NCBI GenBank assembly: GCA_007125475.1
Contig: SLDB01000092.1
Coordinates: 1 to 17,818, forward strand
From: Nitriliruptoraceae bacterium
GTDB taxonomy: Bacteria; Actinomycetota; Nitriliruptoria; Nitriliruptorales; Nitriliruptoraceae
DNA: 17,818 bases
Direction: 5' to 3'
The notes under the pieces were generated by a model. It did not search any database, was not told the DNA's origin, and was given only the letters and a program-made list of their open reading frames with translations. A program made the translations under genes and the position numbers. Shown here piece after piece: positions 6,810 to 14,600 of the stretch (its first letter is position 1; every line of letters starts with the position of its first letter).

Positions 6810-6885
6810 TGCCGGGGACGGGAGTCGAACCCGTAGCTGCCACCGATTTTAAGTCGGCCGCCTCTGCCAATTGGGCCACCCCGGC
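6810..6885 (-). tRNA. tRNA-Leu (anticodon UAA) with an unusually short variable region
   Basis: Read on the minus strand, a complete 76-nt cloverleaf forms. The acceptor stem is GCCGGGG/CCCCGGC with discriminator A. The D-arm has a 3-bp GCC/GGC stem and an 11-nt loop. The anticodon stem is GCCGA/TCGGT with loop CTTAAAA (anticodon at 6849-6851), and the T-stem is ACGGG/CCCGT with loop TTCGACT. CCA is not encoded. The UAA anticodon, A73 and the 3-bp D-stem with expanded loop are leucine-tRNA features. However, the variable region (6835-6841) is only 7 nt, whereas canonical tRNA-Leu has a long class II arm of more than 10 nt. It ends 23 bases from the converging aldo/keto reductase gene. Presence and anticodon are firm; amino-acid identity is less so. 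Confidence 0.9.
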
Positions 6886-6894
6886 GCGTCCGTC

Positions 6895-6900
6895 AGCCTA
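6895..6900 (-). promoter_or_regulatory. Putative -10 element of the tRNA gene
   Basis: On the minus strand TAGGCT ends 9 bases before the mature 5' end of the tRNA, the expected place for a -10 element with a leader of about 2-3 nt. This is the best positional evidence that TAGGCT is a core promoter hexamer in this genome. No clear -35 is seen. Confidence 0.55.
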
Positions 6901-6914
6901 GGAGCGCTGCGAGC

Positions 6915-6928
6915 CACGCCACGGCGTG
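6915..6928 (-). terminator. Small hairpin downstream of lhgO
   Basis: CACGC (6915-6919) pairs with GCGTG (6924-6928) around a 4-base loop, 10 bases past the lhgO stop and upstream of the tRNA promoter. The stem is short and lacks a U-tract, so this is only a candidate for separating the two minus-strand units. Confidence 0.25.
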
Positions 6929-6938
6929 TCCGACGTGT

Positions 6939-8138
6939 TCAGCCCCGGCCGAGGACCCGGTCCCGCAGCTCGGCGCCGATCGCCAGCGAGGCCGTGGCCG
7001 CCGGCGACGGAGCGTTGAGGACGTGCAACACCCGCCCGGAGCCGCGGAGGGTGAAGTCGTCGACGAGGTCGCCCGACGGGCTCACCAGTTGCGCCCGCAC
7101 CCCCCACGGACCGCGGGAGACGTCGTCGACGGTGATCGCGGGGACGTAGCGCTGCACCTCACGGATCATCGCCGAGAGGTTGCGGTCGCGCCAGATCTCA
7201 CCGACCCCGACCGTCAGGTGCCTGCGGGCCAGCTTCCAGATCCCCGGGAAGGTGGCGATGTCCCTGGCGTCGTCGAGGTCGACGTCGAACGGCCGTCGCC
7301 CGGCGCGCGAACCCGCCAGCACCGCGTTGGGGCCGATCCACACCGCGCCGTCGATCCGCCGGGTGAGGTGGACGCCGAGGAACGGCAACCCACCGCCGAC
7401 GGGGACGGGGTAGATGTTGCTGCGGACCAGGTCGCTGAGCTCGGGGCGGAGCACCAGCCACGAGCCGCGGAACGGCACGATCCGTTCCTCGATCGGCTCC
7501 CCGGTCATCGCCGCGATCCGATCGGCCTGCAGCCCCGCGCACGTGACCAGGGTGCGGGCCTCGACGTCGCCGGCGGTCGTGGTCACGCGGACGACGTCGT
7601 TGCGCTCGTCGATCCCGGTGACCCGCGTGCCGGTGCGCACCTCGCCCCCGGCGCCGGTCACCAGGCGCTCCAACGTCCGGGCGACGGCCCCGAAGTCGGT
7701 GACGGCGGTGGACGGAGACCACAGGCCGGCCACCCCGGTGACGTGGGGTTCGTACTCACGGAGCCCGGCGGCGTCCAGGGGCTCGACCTCGACGCCGTTC
7801 TCGGCCGCACGCTGCGCCAGCCGGTGCAGGCCGTCGAGCTCGCTGCGGTCGACGGCGACGACGACCTTGCCGTTCCGCTCGACCGGCACGCCGTGCTCGT
7901 CGCAGAACGCCTCCATCTGGCGCTTGCCCTCGGTGCACCACCGTGCCTTCGCCGACCCGGGGGCGTAGTAGAGGCCGGCGTGCAGCACCCCCGAGTTCCG
8001 CGACGACTGCTGGGTGCCGACGGCGTCCTCGGCCTCCAGGACGACGACGTGCAGGTCGGGTCGGCGTTCCAGGAGCCGGTGCGCGGTGGCGAGGCCCACC
8101 AGGCCACCACCGACGATCGCGACGTCCACGGCTGCCAC
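6939..8138 (-). CDS. lhgO: L-2-hydroxyglutarate oxidase / dehydrogenase (LhgO family, FAD-dependent)
   Basis: 399-residue flavoprotein of the DAO (amino-acid oxidase) superfamily that oxidises L-2-hydroxyglutarate to 2-oxoglutarate, passing electrons to oxygen or the quinone pool. It has an N-terminal FAD-binding Rossmann fold (VAIVGGGLVGLATAHRLL, 6-23, with VLEAEDA as the second strand). The family signature SSRNSGVLHAGLYYAPGSAK (45-64) is followed by FCDEHGVPVERNGKVVVA, closely resembling E. coli LhgO. The late motifs FRGSWLVLR and PVGGGLPFLGVHLTRRIDG also fit. The start is GTG 8138 with AGGAGG (8145-8150, spacing 6); the longer open frame upstream lacks support. There is no signal peptide or membrane helix. 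It is divergent from the DUF2007-like gene and has its own TAGAGT hexamer. The known source of the substrate is side activity of malate dehydrogenase and related enzymes on 2-oxoglutarate; an mdh lies 7.5 kb away. Confidence 0.9.
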   Translation of the reverse strand: MAAVDVAIVGGGLVGLATAHRLLERRPDLHVVVLEAEDAVGTQQSSRNSGVLHAGLYYAPGSAKARWCTEGKRQMEAFCDEHGVPVERNGKVVVAVDRSELDGLHRLAQRAAENGVEVEPLDAAGLREYEPHVTGVAGLWSPSTAVTDFGAVARTLERLVTGAGGEVRTGTRVTGIDERNDVVRVTTTAGDVEARTLVTCAGLQADRIAAMTGEPIEERIVPFRGSWLVLRPELSDLVRSNIYPVPVGGGLPFLGVHLTRRIDGAVWIGPNAVLAGSRAGRRPFDVDLDDARDIATFPGIWKLARRHLTVGVGEIWRDRNLSAMIREVQRYVPAITVDDVSRGPWGVRAQLVSPSGDLVDDFTLRGSGRVLHVLNAPSPAATASLAIGAELRDRVLGRG

Positions 8139-8173
8139 GGATTGCCTCCTGTGCCGGGTCCACGGCCACCGGC

Positions 8174-8179
8174 ACTCTA
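8174..8179 (-). promoter_or_regulatory. Putative -10 element of lhgO
   Basis: TAGAGT on the minus strand (within CTAG), 35 bases before the lhgO GTG. It is nearly back to back with a plus-strand TAGCTT at 8185-8190, forming a compact divergent promoter region. Confidence 0.35.
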
Positions 8180-8184
8180 GGGGG

Positions 8185-8190
8185 TAGCTT
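8185..8190 (+). promoter_or_regulatory. Putative -10 element of the DUF2007-like gene
   Basis: TAGCTT fits the TAGNNT pattern and lies 64 bases before the GTG at 8255. TAGGGG at 8178-8183 is an alternative. Evidence is weaker than for the other units because there is no -35 and the leader is longer. Confidence 0.3.
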
Positions 8191-8254
8191 CGAGATGGCA
8201 CCGCGCCGTGCCCGGTGCCGCACCGGTCCGGGTCCCACGTCGTCAGGAGTCCGC

Positions 8255-8473
8255 GTGGGAGACACCTCCACCACGCTGCTGGGCCAGGTCACCGACGAGC
8301 ACGCCGACGAGATCACCGCACGCCTGGAAGACGCCGGGATCGTGCACTGGGTGAAGCGGTCGGGGGGTCTCACCCGTGTGCTGTTCGCCGGTGACTGGGG
8401 GGTTCGCATCTTCGTCGACGAGGCCCGCCTCGCCGACGCCACCGCGATCGCCCGCGAGGTCCTCGAAGGCTGA
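8255..8473 (+). CDS. Small DUF2007-like protein (72 aa)
   Basis: Short soluble protein with a strong ribosome site (AGGAG 8245-8249, spacing 5) and GTG start. An N-terminal helix-rich part (DEHADEITARLEDAGIVHWV, 14-33) leads to a beta-rich middle (TRVLFAGDWGVRIFVDEARL, 40-59) and a final helix (ADATAIAREVL). This is the ferredoxin-like pattern of DUF2007, a family whose name, 'putative signal-transducing protein', rests on no firm biochemistry. The LFAGDWG-RIFVD core is distinctive, and I believe it marks an actinobacterial subgroup, but I cannot verify this by search. No membrane segment or cysteine is present. It is divergent from lhgO and converges on hyuB, with only 24 bases between stops. 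Function unknown. Confidence 0.75.
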   Translation: MGDTSTTLLGQVTDEHADEITARLEDAGIVHWVKRSGGLTRVLFAGDWGVRIFVDEARLADATAIAREVLEG

Positions 8474-8497
8474 CCGGGGCCCGGAGGTGTGCGGGGC

Positions 8498-10111
8498 CTA
8501 CGCGGGCGGGTCGCCGTCGTCGCCGTCGGTGTCCGCCGCGGCGCCGTACCCGCCGCCGCCGGGGGTCTCCACGATGAGGCGGTCGCCCCGGGACAGGCGC
8601 ACCGTGGCCTTCGGGGCGAGTTCCTCCTCGCGGCCGTCGGACCGGACCACCGCGTTCCGGCCCCGACCGCCGTCACCGCCTCCGGACGCCCCCCACGGTG
8701 ACGAGCGTCGCCGCTCGGCCAGGACCGAGGCGGTGACGTCGTCGGCGAGGACCTCGAGGACGCGCCGGATCCCCTCGCCGCCGCGGTGCCGGCCCACCCC
8801 ACCCGAGCCGTCTCGCAGCCGGTACTCGACCACCCGGACCGGGTAGGCGATCTCGAACGCCTCCACCGGCGTGTTCCGGGTGTTCGTCATGTGCGAGTGG
8901 GTGCCGTCGGCGCCGGGCCCCCACGGGCCGGCCCCGGTCCCGCCGGCGAGGGTCTCGTAGTAGGTGAACGCCTCCCCGGAGCGGGGATCGACCCCGCCCA
9001 ACAGGGTGTTGTTCATCGTCCCCTGGCTCGCCGCGCCGACGCGGTCGGGGACGGCCACGGCGAACGCGCCGAGGAGGACGTCGACGATGCGCTGGGAGGT
9101 CTCGACGTTCCCGGCGGCGACCGAGGCCGGCGGGCGGGGGTGGACGATGCTGCCCTCCTCGGTGTGCACCGTCAGGCACCGACGCACACCGTCGTTCGCC
9201 GGGACGTACGGCGCCGCCACGGCCCGCAGCGCGTACACCGCCGCCGAGACGGTCACCGCCAGCGGGGCGTTCACGCTCCCGGGGACCTGGCCGGCCGAGC
9301 CACGCAGGTCCATGGTGACGTGGCCGTCGTCGATCGTGACCGCCGCGACGATCGGGATCGGTCCGACCCCGGTGCCGTCGTCGTCGAGGGCGTCGGCGAA
9401 GTGGTAGGTGCCGTCCGGCAGCTGGCGGACGGCGGCGCGCACGGAGCGCTCGGCGTGGTCGAGCGTCGCCGTCATCGCGGCATCGAGCTGGTCGGCACCG
9501 AGCTCACCGGCCAGTGTGCGCAGCCGGGTGGCGGTGAGGTGGTTCGCCCCCCGCTGGGCGCGCAGGTCGCCGAGGCGCTCGCGCGGGGTGCGGGTGTTCA
9601 GCAGTAGCAGCGCGACGAGGTCGTGGGACTCCTGTCCGGCGGCGACCAGGCGGACCGGTGGGATCCGCAGGCCCTCCTGGTAGATCTCGGTCGCCCCGGC
9701 CGGCATCGAGCCGGGGGCGGCACCGCCGACGTCCGAGTGGTGGGCCCGGTTCGCGGCGTACCCGAGGAGCCGCCCGTCGTCGTCGTGGATCGGGGCGACC
9801 AGCGTCCAGTCCGGCAGGTGGGTGCCCCCGGCGTACGGATCGGAGACCAGGACCTGGTCGCCGGGGGCGAGGTCGTCGAACGCCGCACGTACGGCGTCGA
9901 CCGACATCGGCATCGACCCCAGGTGCACCGGGATGTGCTCGGCCTGGGCGACCATCCTCCCCTGCGCGTCGAACACCGCCGTCGAGCAGTCGGCCCGCTC
10001 CTTGATGTTGGGGCTGTAGGAGGTGCGCCGCAGCGCCGCACCGGCCTCGTCGGCGATCCCGATCAGGGCGTTGCGCACCACCTCGAGGGTGATCGGGTCG
10101 ACGGTCGTCAT
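8498..10111 (-). CDS. hyuB: Hydantoinase B / oxoprolinase family protein (HyuB)
   Basis: 537-residue subunit that works with HyuA in ATP-dependent opening of cyclic amides (hydantoins, 5-oxoproline, caprolactam or similar). Recognisable features are the N-terminal TVDPITLEVVRNALIGIADE, then RRTSYSPNIKERADCSTAVF (28-47), DPYAGGTHLPDWT (91-103), the His/Asp-rich ANRAHHSDVGGAAPGSMP (120-137, with H124, H125 and D127 as likely metal or substrate ligands), SGGVGRHRGGEGIRR, and the C-terminal glycine-rich TPGGGGYG. Length is normal. The start is ATG 10111 behind GAGGAGG (10117-10123, spacing 5). It begins 28 bases after hyuA and is surely cotranscribed with it. The C-terminal tail is acidic and low-complexity. 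The real substrate is not evident; related pairs are often annotated generically. Confidence 0.92.
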   Translation of the reverse strand: MTTVDPITLEVVRNALIGIADEAGAALRRTSYSPNIKERADCSTAVFDAQGRMVAQAEHIPVHLGSMPMSVDAVRAAFDDLAPGDQVLVSDPYAGGTHLPDWTLVAPIHDDDGRLLGYAANRAHHSDVGGAAPGSMPAGATEIYQEGLRIPPVRLVAAGQESHDLVALLLLNTRTPRERLGDLRAQRGANHLTATRLRTLAGELGADQLDAAMTATLDHAERSVRAAVRQLPDGTYHFADALDDDGTGVGPIPIVAAVTIDDGHVTMDLRGSAGQVPGSVNAPLAVTVSAAVYALRAVAAPYVPANDGVRRCLTVHTEEGSIVHPRPPASVAAGNVETSQRIVDVLLGAFAVAVPDRVGAASQGTMNNTLLGGVDPRSGEAFTYYETLAGGTGAGPWGPGADGTHSHMTNTRNTPVEAFEIAYPVRVVEYRLRDGSGGVGRHRGGEGIRRVLEVLADDVTASVLAERRRSSPWGASGGGDGGRGRNAVVRSDGREEELAPKATVRLSRGDRLIVETPGGGGYGAAADTDGDDGDPPA

Positions 10112-10139
10112 GGTGTCCTCCTCGGCGTCCGGGGACGGG

Positions 10140-12209
10140 TCACCCGCCCCGTTCGGTGAGGTGCAGCACCCCGTGGTCATCGACCTCGGCGCGCTGCCAC
10201 CCCGCCACCCAGACGGTGGCGTCGACGCCGACGACCACCGCCGGTCCGTCGAACCTCGCCCCGGCACCGAGGGCGTCACGTTCGAGCACCACGGCCCGGA
10301 CGGTGGCGCCGTCGACCACGACGTCGCCGGTCCCACGACGGGCGGCGTCGGTGTCTCCGCGGGAGGTGAGCCGGGGCAGCGGCAGGCCCGGGGCGGGGCC
10401 TTCCGCACGCACCCGGAGGGTGACCAGCTCGACCTCCTCGCCGCGCTGGTCGTAGCCGTACCGTTCACGGTGGGCGTCGTGGAACGCGTCGATGACGGCG
10501 GTCGGGGAGGGATCGCCGTCGGTCGTCGGATCGGGGACCTCGAGCTCGAAGGCCTGCCCGCGGTACCGCAGATCGGCCGAGCGTCGCACCGCCGCGGGCT
10601 CGACCCCCTGGGCCCGCACGTCGGCCTCGGCGGCGTCGGCCAGCTCGGCCCAGCCGTCCCGGAGTGCGGCGGCGTCGAGCGCCTCGCCGCGGAGCAGGTG
10701 GGATCGGGCCCGGTCCACGGTCACCGGTGCCGCCAGCAGCCCCTGAGCCGACAGCACCCCGGGGTGGGGTGGGACGATGACGTGTGGGCAACCGAGCTCG
10801 GCGGCGAGTGCGGCCTGGTGCAGTGGACCGGCACCCCCGAACGGCAGCAGTGCGAACCTCCTCGGGTCGTATCCCCGTTCGACCGACACGACCCGCAGCG
10901 CCTCGGCCATCTGCGCGTCGGCGACCCGGACGATCCCCTCGGCACAGGTGACGACGTCGAGGCCGAGCCGGGCGGCGAGGTCGCCCACCGCGTGGCGCGC
11001 CGACTCGAGGTCCAGCGGGAGCTCGCCGCCGAGGCGTACTGTCGGATCGAGGCGCCCGAGGACGAGGTTGGCGTCGGTGAGGGTGGGTTCCTCACCACCG
11101 GCCCCGTAGCACGCCGGACCCGGGACGGCGCCGGCCGAGCGGGGCCCGACCCGCAACGCGCCGCCGTCGTCACCCCACGCGATCGATCCGCCCCCGGCAC
11201 CGATCGTGTGGACGTCGGTGGTCGTGACCGCGAACGGCAACCCCCCGATGGTGCCGCTGGCGGTCGTCGCGGGTCGGCCGTCGGCGACCAGGGTGACGTC
11301 GGTCGAGGTGCCTCCCACGTCGAACGCGATGACGTCGGGCCAACCGACGGCCGCGCCGAGCGCCGCCGCGCCCCAGGCCCCGGCGGCCGGCCCCGACAGC
11401 AGCGTGTGGATCGGCTCGTCGGCCGCGGCCCAGGCGGCGAAGGTCCCGCCCCCGGAGCGCATCACCTCGATATCGACGCCGAGACCCGCGTCGGTGAGCC
11501 GGCTGCTCAGGGACCCCAGATACCGCGAGATCCGCGGGGCGACGTAGGCGTTGAGCGCCGCCGTCGACCCGCGCTCGACCTCCCGCAGGACCGGCAGCAG
11601 CCGGCTCGAGGTGGTCACCGGGATGTCGAGCCTCGCCAGGGCCTCGGCGAGGCGCTCCTCGTGGTCGGGGCGGAGGAAGCTGAACAGCAGGCTCACCGCC
11701 ACGGCGTCCGGGGCGTGGCCGTCGACGTCGGCCACGACGCGGCGGACCTCCTCGTCGGTGAGCGGGGTGACGACGGCGCCGTCGGCGCCGACGCGTTCGG
11801 CGACCTCGACGACGTCGCCCCGTGACACGACCGGCGGCGGCCGTCGTGTGGCGAGGTCGTAGAGGTGCGGTCGGTCCTGCCGTGCGATCGCCAGGACGTC
11901 CCGGAACCCGGCGGTGGTGACCAGCACCGTTCGGGCACCGTCCCGCTCCAGGACGGTGTTCGTCGCGACGGTGGTGCCGTGGACGAACCGGGTCACCCGG
12001 CCGGCGTCGAGCTCGAGCCGCGCCAGGCCGGTCAGGATCCCCTCGGCCTGGTCGGCGGGGGTCGAGGGCGTCTTCGCTACGCGCGTACCGTGACGGTCGG
12101 CGACGACGAGGTCGGTGAACGTGCCTCCGACGTCGACCCCGAGGACGACCCCCCCGACGCCGACGTCCCCGTCGTCGGGCGAGGGCGACCCGGTCCGACG
12201 TGACGGCAC
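10140..12209 (-). CDS. hyuA: Hydantoinase A / oxoprolinase family protein (HyuA)
   Basis: 689-residue ATP-binding subunit of the hydantoinase/oxoprolinase system, cytoplasmic. Two actin-like phosphate loops are visible: GVDVGGTFTDLVV (24-36) at the start of the Hydant_A_N domain, and AFDVGGTSTDVTLV (295-308) in the Hydantoinase_A domain. Between them lie HGTTVATNTVLERDGART (77-94) and GFRDVLAIARQDRPHLYDL (101-119). After them come GAGGGSIAW, GPACYG, LTDANLVLGRLDP, LLPFGGAGPLHQ and the C-terminal domain with RYRGQAFELEV. All these are family hallmarks. The start is GTG 12209 with GGAGG (12216-12220, spacing 6). It heads the hyuA-hyuB operon, divergent from purN. Neither a transporter nor an amidohydrolase is adjacent, so there is no context for a specific substrate. 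Confidence 0.93.
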   Translation of the reverse strand: MPSRRTGSPSPDDGDVGVGGVVLGVDVGGTFTDLVVADRHGTRVAKTPSTPADQAEGILTGLARLELDAGRVTRFVHGTTVATNTVLERDGARTVLVTTAGFRDVLAIARQDRPHLYDLATRRPPPVVSRGDVVEVAERVGADGAVVTPLTDEEVRRVVADVDGHAPDAVAVSLLFSFLRPDHEERLAEALARLDIPVTTSSRLLPVLREVERGSTAALNAYVAPRISRYLGSLSSRLTDAGLGVDIEVMRSGGGTFAAWAAADEPIHTLLSGPAAGAWGAAALGAAVGWPDVIAFDVGGTSTDVTLVADGRPATTASGTIGGLPFAVTTTDVHTIGAGGGSIAWGDDGGALRVGPRSAGAVPGPACYGAGGEEPTLTDANLVLGRLDPTVRLGGELPLDLESARHAVGDLAARLGLDVVTCAEGIVRVADAQMAEALRVVSVERGYDPRRFALLPFGGAGPLHQAALAAELGCPHVIVPPHPGVLSAQGLLAAPVTVDRARSHLLRGEALDAAALRDGWAELADAAEADVRAQGVEPAAVRRSADLRYRGQAFELEVPDPTTDGDPSPTAVIDAFHDAHRERYGYDQRGEEVELVTLRVRAEGPAPGLPLPRLTSRGDTDAARRGTGDVVVDGATVRAVVLERDALGAGARFDGPAVVVGVDATVWVAGWQRAEVDDHGVLHLTERGG

Positions 12210-12245
12210 GGTCCACCTCCGGGGACGGGGACGGCGGGGCGGGCC

Positions 12246-12251
12246 AGGCTA
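12246..12251 (-). promoter_or_regulatory. Putative -10 element of the hyuAB operon
   Basis: TAGCCT on the minus strand (within GCTAGC), 36 bases before the hyuA start codon. It faces away from the purN TAGGCT at 12286-12291, giving a divergent promoter region of about 120 bases. Confidence 0.4.
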
Positions 12252-12285
12252 GCGGTGTGGCCCGCGGGCACCGCCGCCGTCACGC

Positions 12286-12291
12286 TAGGCT
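12286..12291 (+). promoter_or_regulatory. Putative -10 element of purN-purH
   Basis: TAGGCT within GCTAGG, 42 bases before the purN GTG. No -35 resembling TTGAC is found 16-18 bases upstream, and I saw no purine-riboswitch-like structure in the short leader. Confidence 0.4.
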
Positions 12292-12333
12292 CCGGTCGGC
12301 CCGATGAACCTCGTGTGCCGCAGGGAGCCGTCC

Positions 12334-12990
12334 GTGCCCACGTCCGCGCCGCCCGTGCGGCTCGCCGTCCTCGTCTCCGGGAGCGGGACGAACCTCGCCG
12401 CGTTACTCGAGGCGATCGACCGCGACCCCGCGTTCGGAGCCGAGGTGGTGGTGGTCGGTGCCGATCGTGAGGACGCGGGTGGGCTGAGGCGCGCTGAGGA
12501 CCGCGGCATCCCCACGCTGGCCCGGCCACTGGCCTCCGGGGACGATCGGGGCGCCTGGGAGGCACGGTTGCGCAGGGACATCGAGGCCCACGACGTCGGC
12601 GTCGTCGTCCTCGCCGGGTTCATGCGGATCCTCACCGCGACGTTCCTGGACGCCTGGCCCCAGCGGGTGGTGAACACCCATCCGTCGCTGCTGCCGGCGT
12701 TCCGCGGAGCCCACGCCGTCGAGGAGGCACTCGCCCACGGGGTGAAGGTGACCGGCTGCACCGTCCACCTCGTCGACGAGGAGGTGGACCACGGCCCGAT
12801 CATCGCCCAGGAGCCGGTCCGGGTCGCCGACGACGACTCGGCGGCCTCCCTGCACGAGCGGATCAAGGACGTCGAGCACCGCCTGTTGCCGGCGAGCGTC
12901 GCGGCGTTGTGCCAGGGTCTCCTCGAGGTGGACGGTCGTCACGTCCGCTGGCGCACCCCGGCACCCCCCAGTCGTCAGGAGCACGCGTGA
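12334..12990 (+). CDS. purN: Phosphoribosylglycinamide formyltransferase (GART, PurN)
   Basis: Third step of de novo purine synthesis: transfers formyl from 10-formyl-THF to GAR to make FGAR. The 218-residue product contains the phosphate-binding loop LVSGSGTNLAALLEAI (13-28), the folate-site stretch VVVLAGFMRIL (90-100), and the catalytic triad N114, H116 and D152 in NTHPSLLPAFRG and DEEVDHGPII. The triad spacing matches the E. coli enzyme exactly. The start is GTG 12334 with AGGGAG (12322-12327, spacing 6). The in-frame ATG at 12304 has no ribosome site and would add ten atypical residues. The last base triplet overlaps purH as GTGA, so the two are translationally coupled. The tail after ~200 is Pro-rich and poorly conserved. 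Confidence 0.96.
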   Translation: MPTSAPPVRLAVLVSGSGTNLAALLEAIDRDPAFGAEVVVVGADREDAGGLRRAEDRGIPTLARPLASGDDRGAWEARLRRDIEAHDVGVVVLAGFMRILTATFLDAWPQRVVNTHPSLLPAFRGAHAVEEALAHGVKVTGCTVHLVDEEVDHGPIIAQEPVRVADDDSAASLHERIKDVEHRLLPASVAALCQGLLEVDGRHVRWRTPAPPSRQEHA

Positions 12991-14531
12991 CCACCCTGCC
13001 CACCACACCCGTCACCCGGGCGTTGATCAGCTGTTACGACAAGTCCGGCGTCGCCGAGTTGGCCACCCGACTCGTCGGCCACGGGGTCGAGCTCGTCTCG
13101 ACCGGTTCGACGGCGAAGGCGATCCGCGACGCCGGGGTCGACGTCCTCGAGGTCGCCGACCTCACGGGGTTCCCCGAGTGCCTCGACGGCCGGGTCAAGA
13201 CCCTCCACCCCCGGGTGCACGCCGGGATCCTCGCCGACCGCACCGACCCGGCGCACGTCGCCGAGCTCGACGAGATGGGGATCACCGCGATCGACCTCGT
13301 CGTGGTGAACCTCTACCCGTTCGAGGACACGGTGCGCTCCGGTGCGTGCGACGCCGACGTGATCGAGATGATCGACATCGGCGGGCCGACGCTGCTGCGC
13401 GCCGCGGCGAAGAATCACGGCTCGGTCGGGGTCGTGGTCGACCCGGCCGACTACGACCAGGTGCTCGCAGAGCTGGCCGCCGACGGTGGCCTCGGGGAGG
13501 GCCTGCGCCGACGGCTGGCGGCGAAGGCGTTCCAGCACACCGCCGCCTACGACGCCGGGGTGTCGGCGTGGTTCCAGCGTGACGAGGTGCTGCCGGCACA
13601 GCTCACGCTCGCGGCCCCCAGGCGAAGCGCCCTGCGGTACGGGGAGAACCCCCACCAGGCGGCCGCGGTGTACGACCTGCCCGGAGCCACCGACGGCGTC
13701 GCGATCGCCGAGCAGCTGCACGGCAAGGAGCTGTCGTACAACAACCTGATCGACGCCGACGCCGCCTGGGAGCTGGCCATCGACGTCCCGGCCCCGTGTG
13801 TGGCGATCATCAAGCACACCAACCCGGCCGGGCTCGCCATCGGCGCCGCCCTCGAGGACGCCTACGTCCGCGCCCTCGAGGGCGATCCGGTGAGCGCGTT
13901 CGGCGGGATCGTGGCGGCGAACCGACCGCTCGACGCGGCCACCGCGGCGCGGATCGCGGAGATCTTCACCGAGGTCGTGATCGCCCCCGGTTTCGACGAG
14001 GGTGCCCTGGAGGTGCTGACCGCACGCAAGAACCTGCGGGTGCTGCGGATGCCCCACGCCGATCCGACCCGCCCGCGCCGCCAGGTGCGCACGATCGGTG
14101 GCGGCATCCTGGTACAGGAGGCGGACGTCGCCCCCGAGGAGTACGACGACTGGCGGGTGGTCACCTCCCACGGCGTCGACGATGCCCTCCTCGACGACCT
14201 CCGTCTGGCGTGGACGGCGTGCAAGCACACCAAGTCGAACGCGATCACGCTGGTCGCCGACGGCCAACTCGTCGGCGTGGGCGCGGGACAGATGAGCCGG
14301 GTCGATTCCGTGCGGCTGGCCGTCGAGCGCTCCGGGGAGCGCCACACCGGCGCGGTCCTGGCCAGCGACGCGTTCTTCCCGTTCCGGGACGGGCCGGACG
14401 CCGCCGCAGCCGCGGGGGTGCGGGCGATCGTGCAGCCGGGTGGCTCGGTGCGTGACGACGAGGTGATCGCCGCTGCCGACGAGCACGGGGTCGCGATGGT
14501 GTTCACCGGCCGCCGGCACTTCCGACACTGA
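12987..14531 (+). CDS. purH: Bifunctional AICAR formyltransferase / IMP cyclohydrolase (PurH)
   Basis: Catalyses the last two steps of IMP synthesis. The 514-residue product is full length. The N-terminal IMP cyclohydrolase (MGS-like) domain, about 10-135, has ALISCYDKSGVAELA, STGSTAKAI and LDGRVKTLHPRVHAGILADR. The C-terminal AICAR transformylase domain has RYGENPHQAAAVYD (217-230), LHGKELSYNNLID and the catalytic K276-H277 in AIIKHTNPAG, ending with the usual FTGRRHFRH. KHTNPAG has Ala where many relatives have Cys (NPCG), which is not expected to abolish activity. The start is GTG 12987, overlapping the purN stop, with AGGAG (12977-12981, spacing 5). It uses 10-formyl-THF supplied through FolD, encoded 122 bases downstream. 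Confidence 0.97.
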   Translation: MTTLPTTPVTRALISCYDKSGVAELATRLVGHGVELVSTGSTAKAIRDAGVDVLEVADLTGFPECLDGRVKTLHPRVHAGILADRTDPAHVAELDEMGITAIDLVVVNLYPFEDTVRSGACDADVIEMIDIGGPTLLRAAAKNHGSVGVVVDPADYDQVLAELAADGGLGEGLRRRLAAKAFQHTAAYDAGVSAWFQRDEVLPAQLTLAAPRRSALRYGENPHQAAAVYDLPGATDGVAIAEQLHGKELSYNNLIDADAAWELAIDVPAPCVAIIKHTNPAGLAIGAALEDAYVRALEGDPVSAFGGIVAANRPLDAATAARIAEIFTEVVIAPGFDEGALEVLTARKNLRVLRMPHADPTRPRRQVRTIGGGILVQEADVAPEEYDDWRVVTSHGVDDALLDDLRLAWTACKHTKSNAITLVADGQLVGVGAGQMSRVDSVRLAVERSGERHTGAVLASDAFFPFRDGPDAAAAAGVRAIVQPGGSVRDDEVIAAADEHGVAMVFTGRRHFRH

Positions 14532-14600
14532 CCGCCAGGTGGCTCGTCCGACGGGTCACGGCCGGGGATGCAGCGGTCCACGTCCACCGCGACCCGGGTC

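Noticed and set aside
8474..8497. Bidirectional terminator between the DUF2007-like gene and hyuB
   Set aside because: CCGGGGCCCGG gives only a 4-bp stem with a 3-base loop and no U-tract. The GGGGCC copies are direct, not inverted, repeats.
12210..12333. Riboswitch or PurR-type control element ahead of purN
   Set aside because: The leader is only about 36 nt after the predicted start, and I see no purine-aptamer-like stems or obvious operator palindrome.
12975..14528. 517-codon open frame on the minus strand opposite purH, and similar long antisense frames opposite ppx and the Nudix gene
   Set aside because: In DNA with nearly all G/C third positions, antisense frames stay open by default. 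The translations are Arg/Pro/Gly/Asp-rich with no domain pattern, and the opposite strand encodes clear enzymes.
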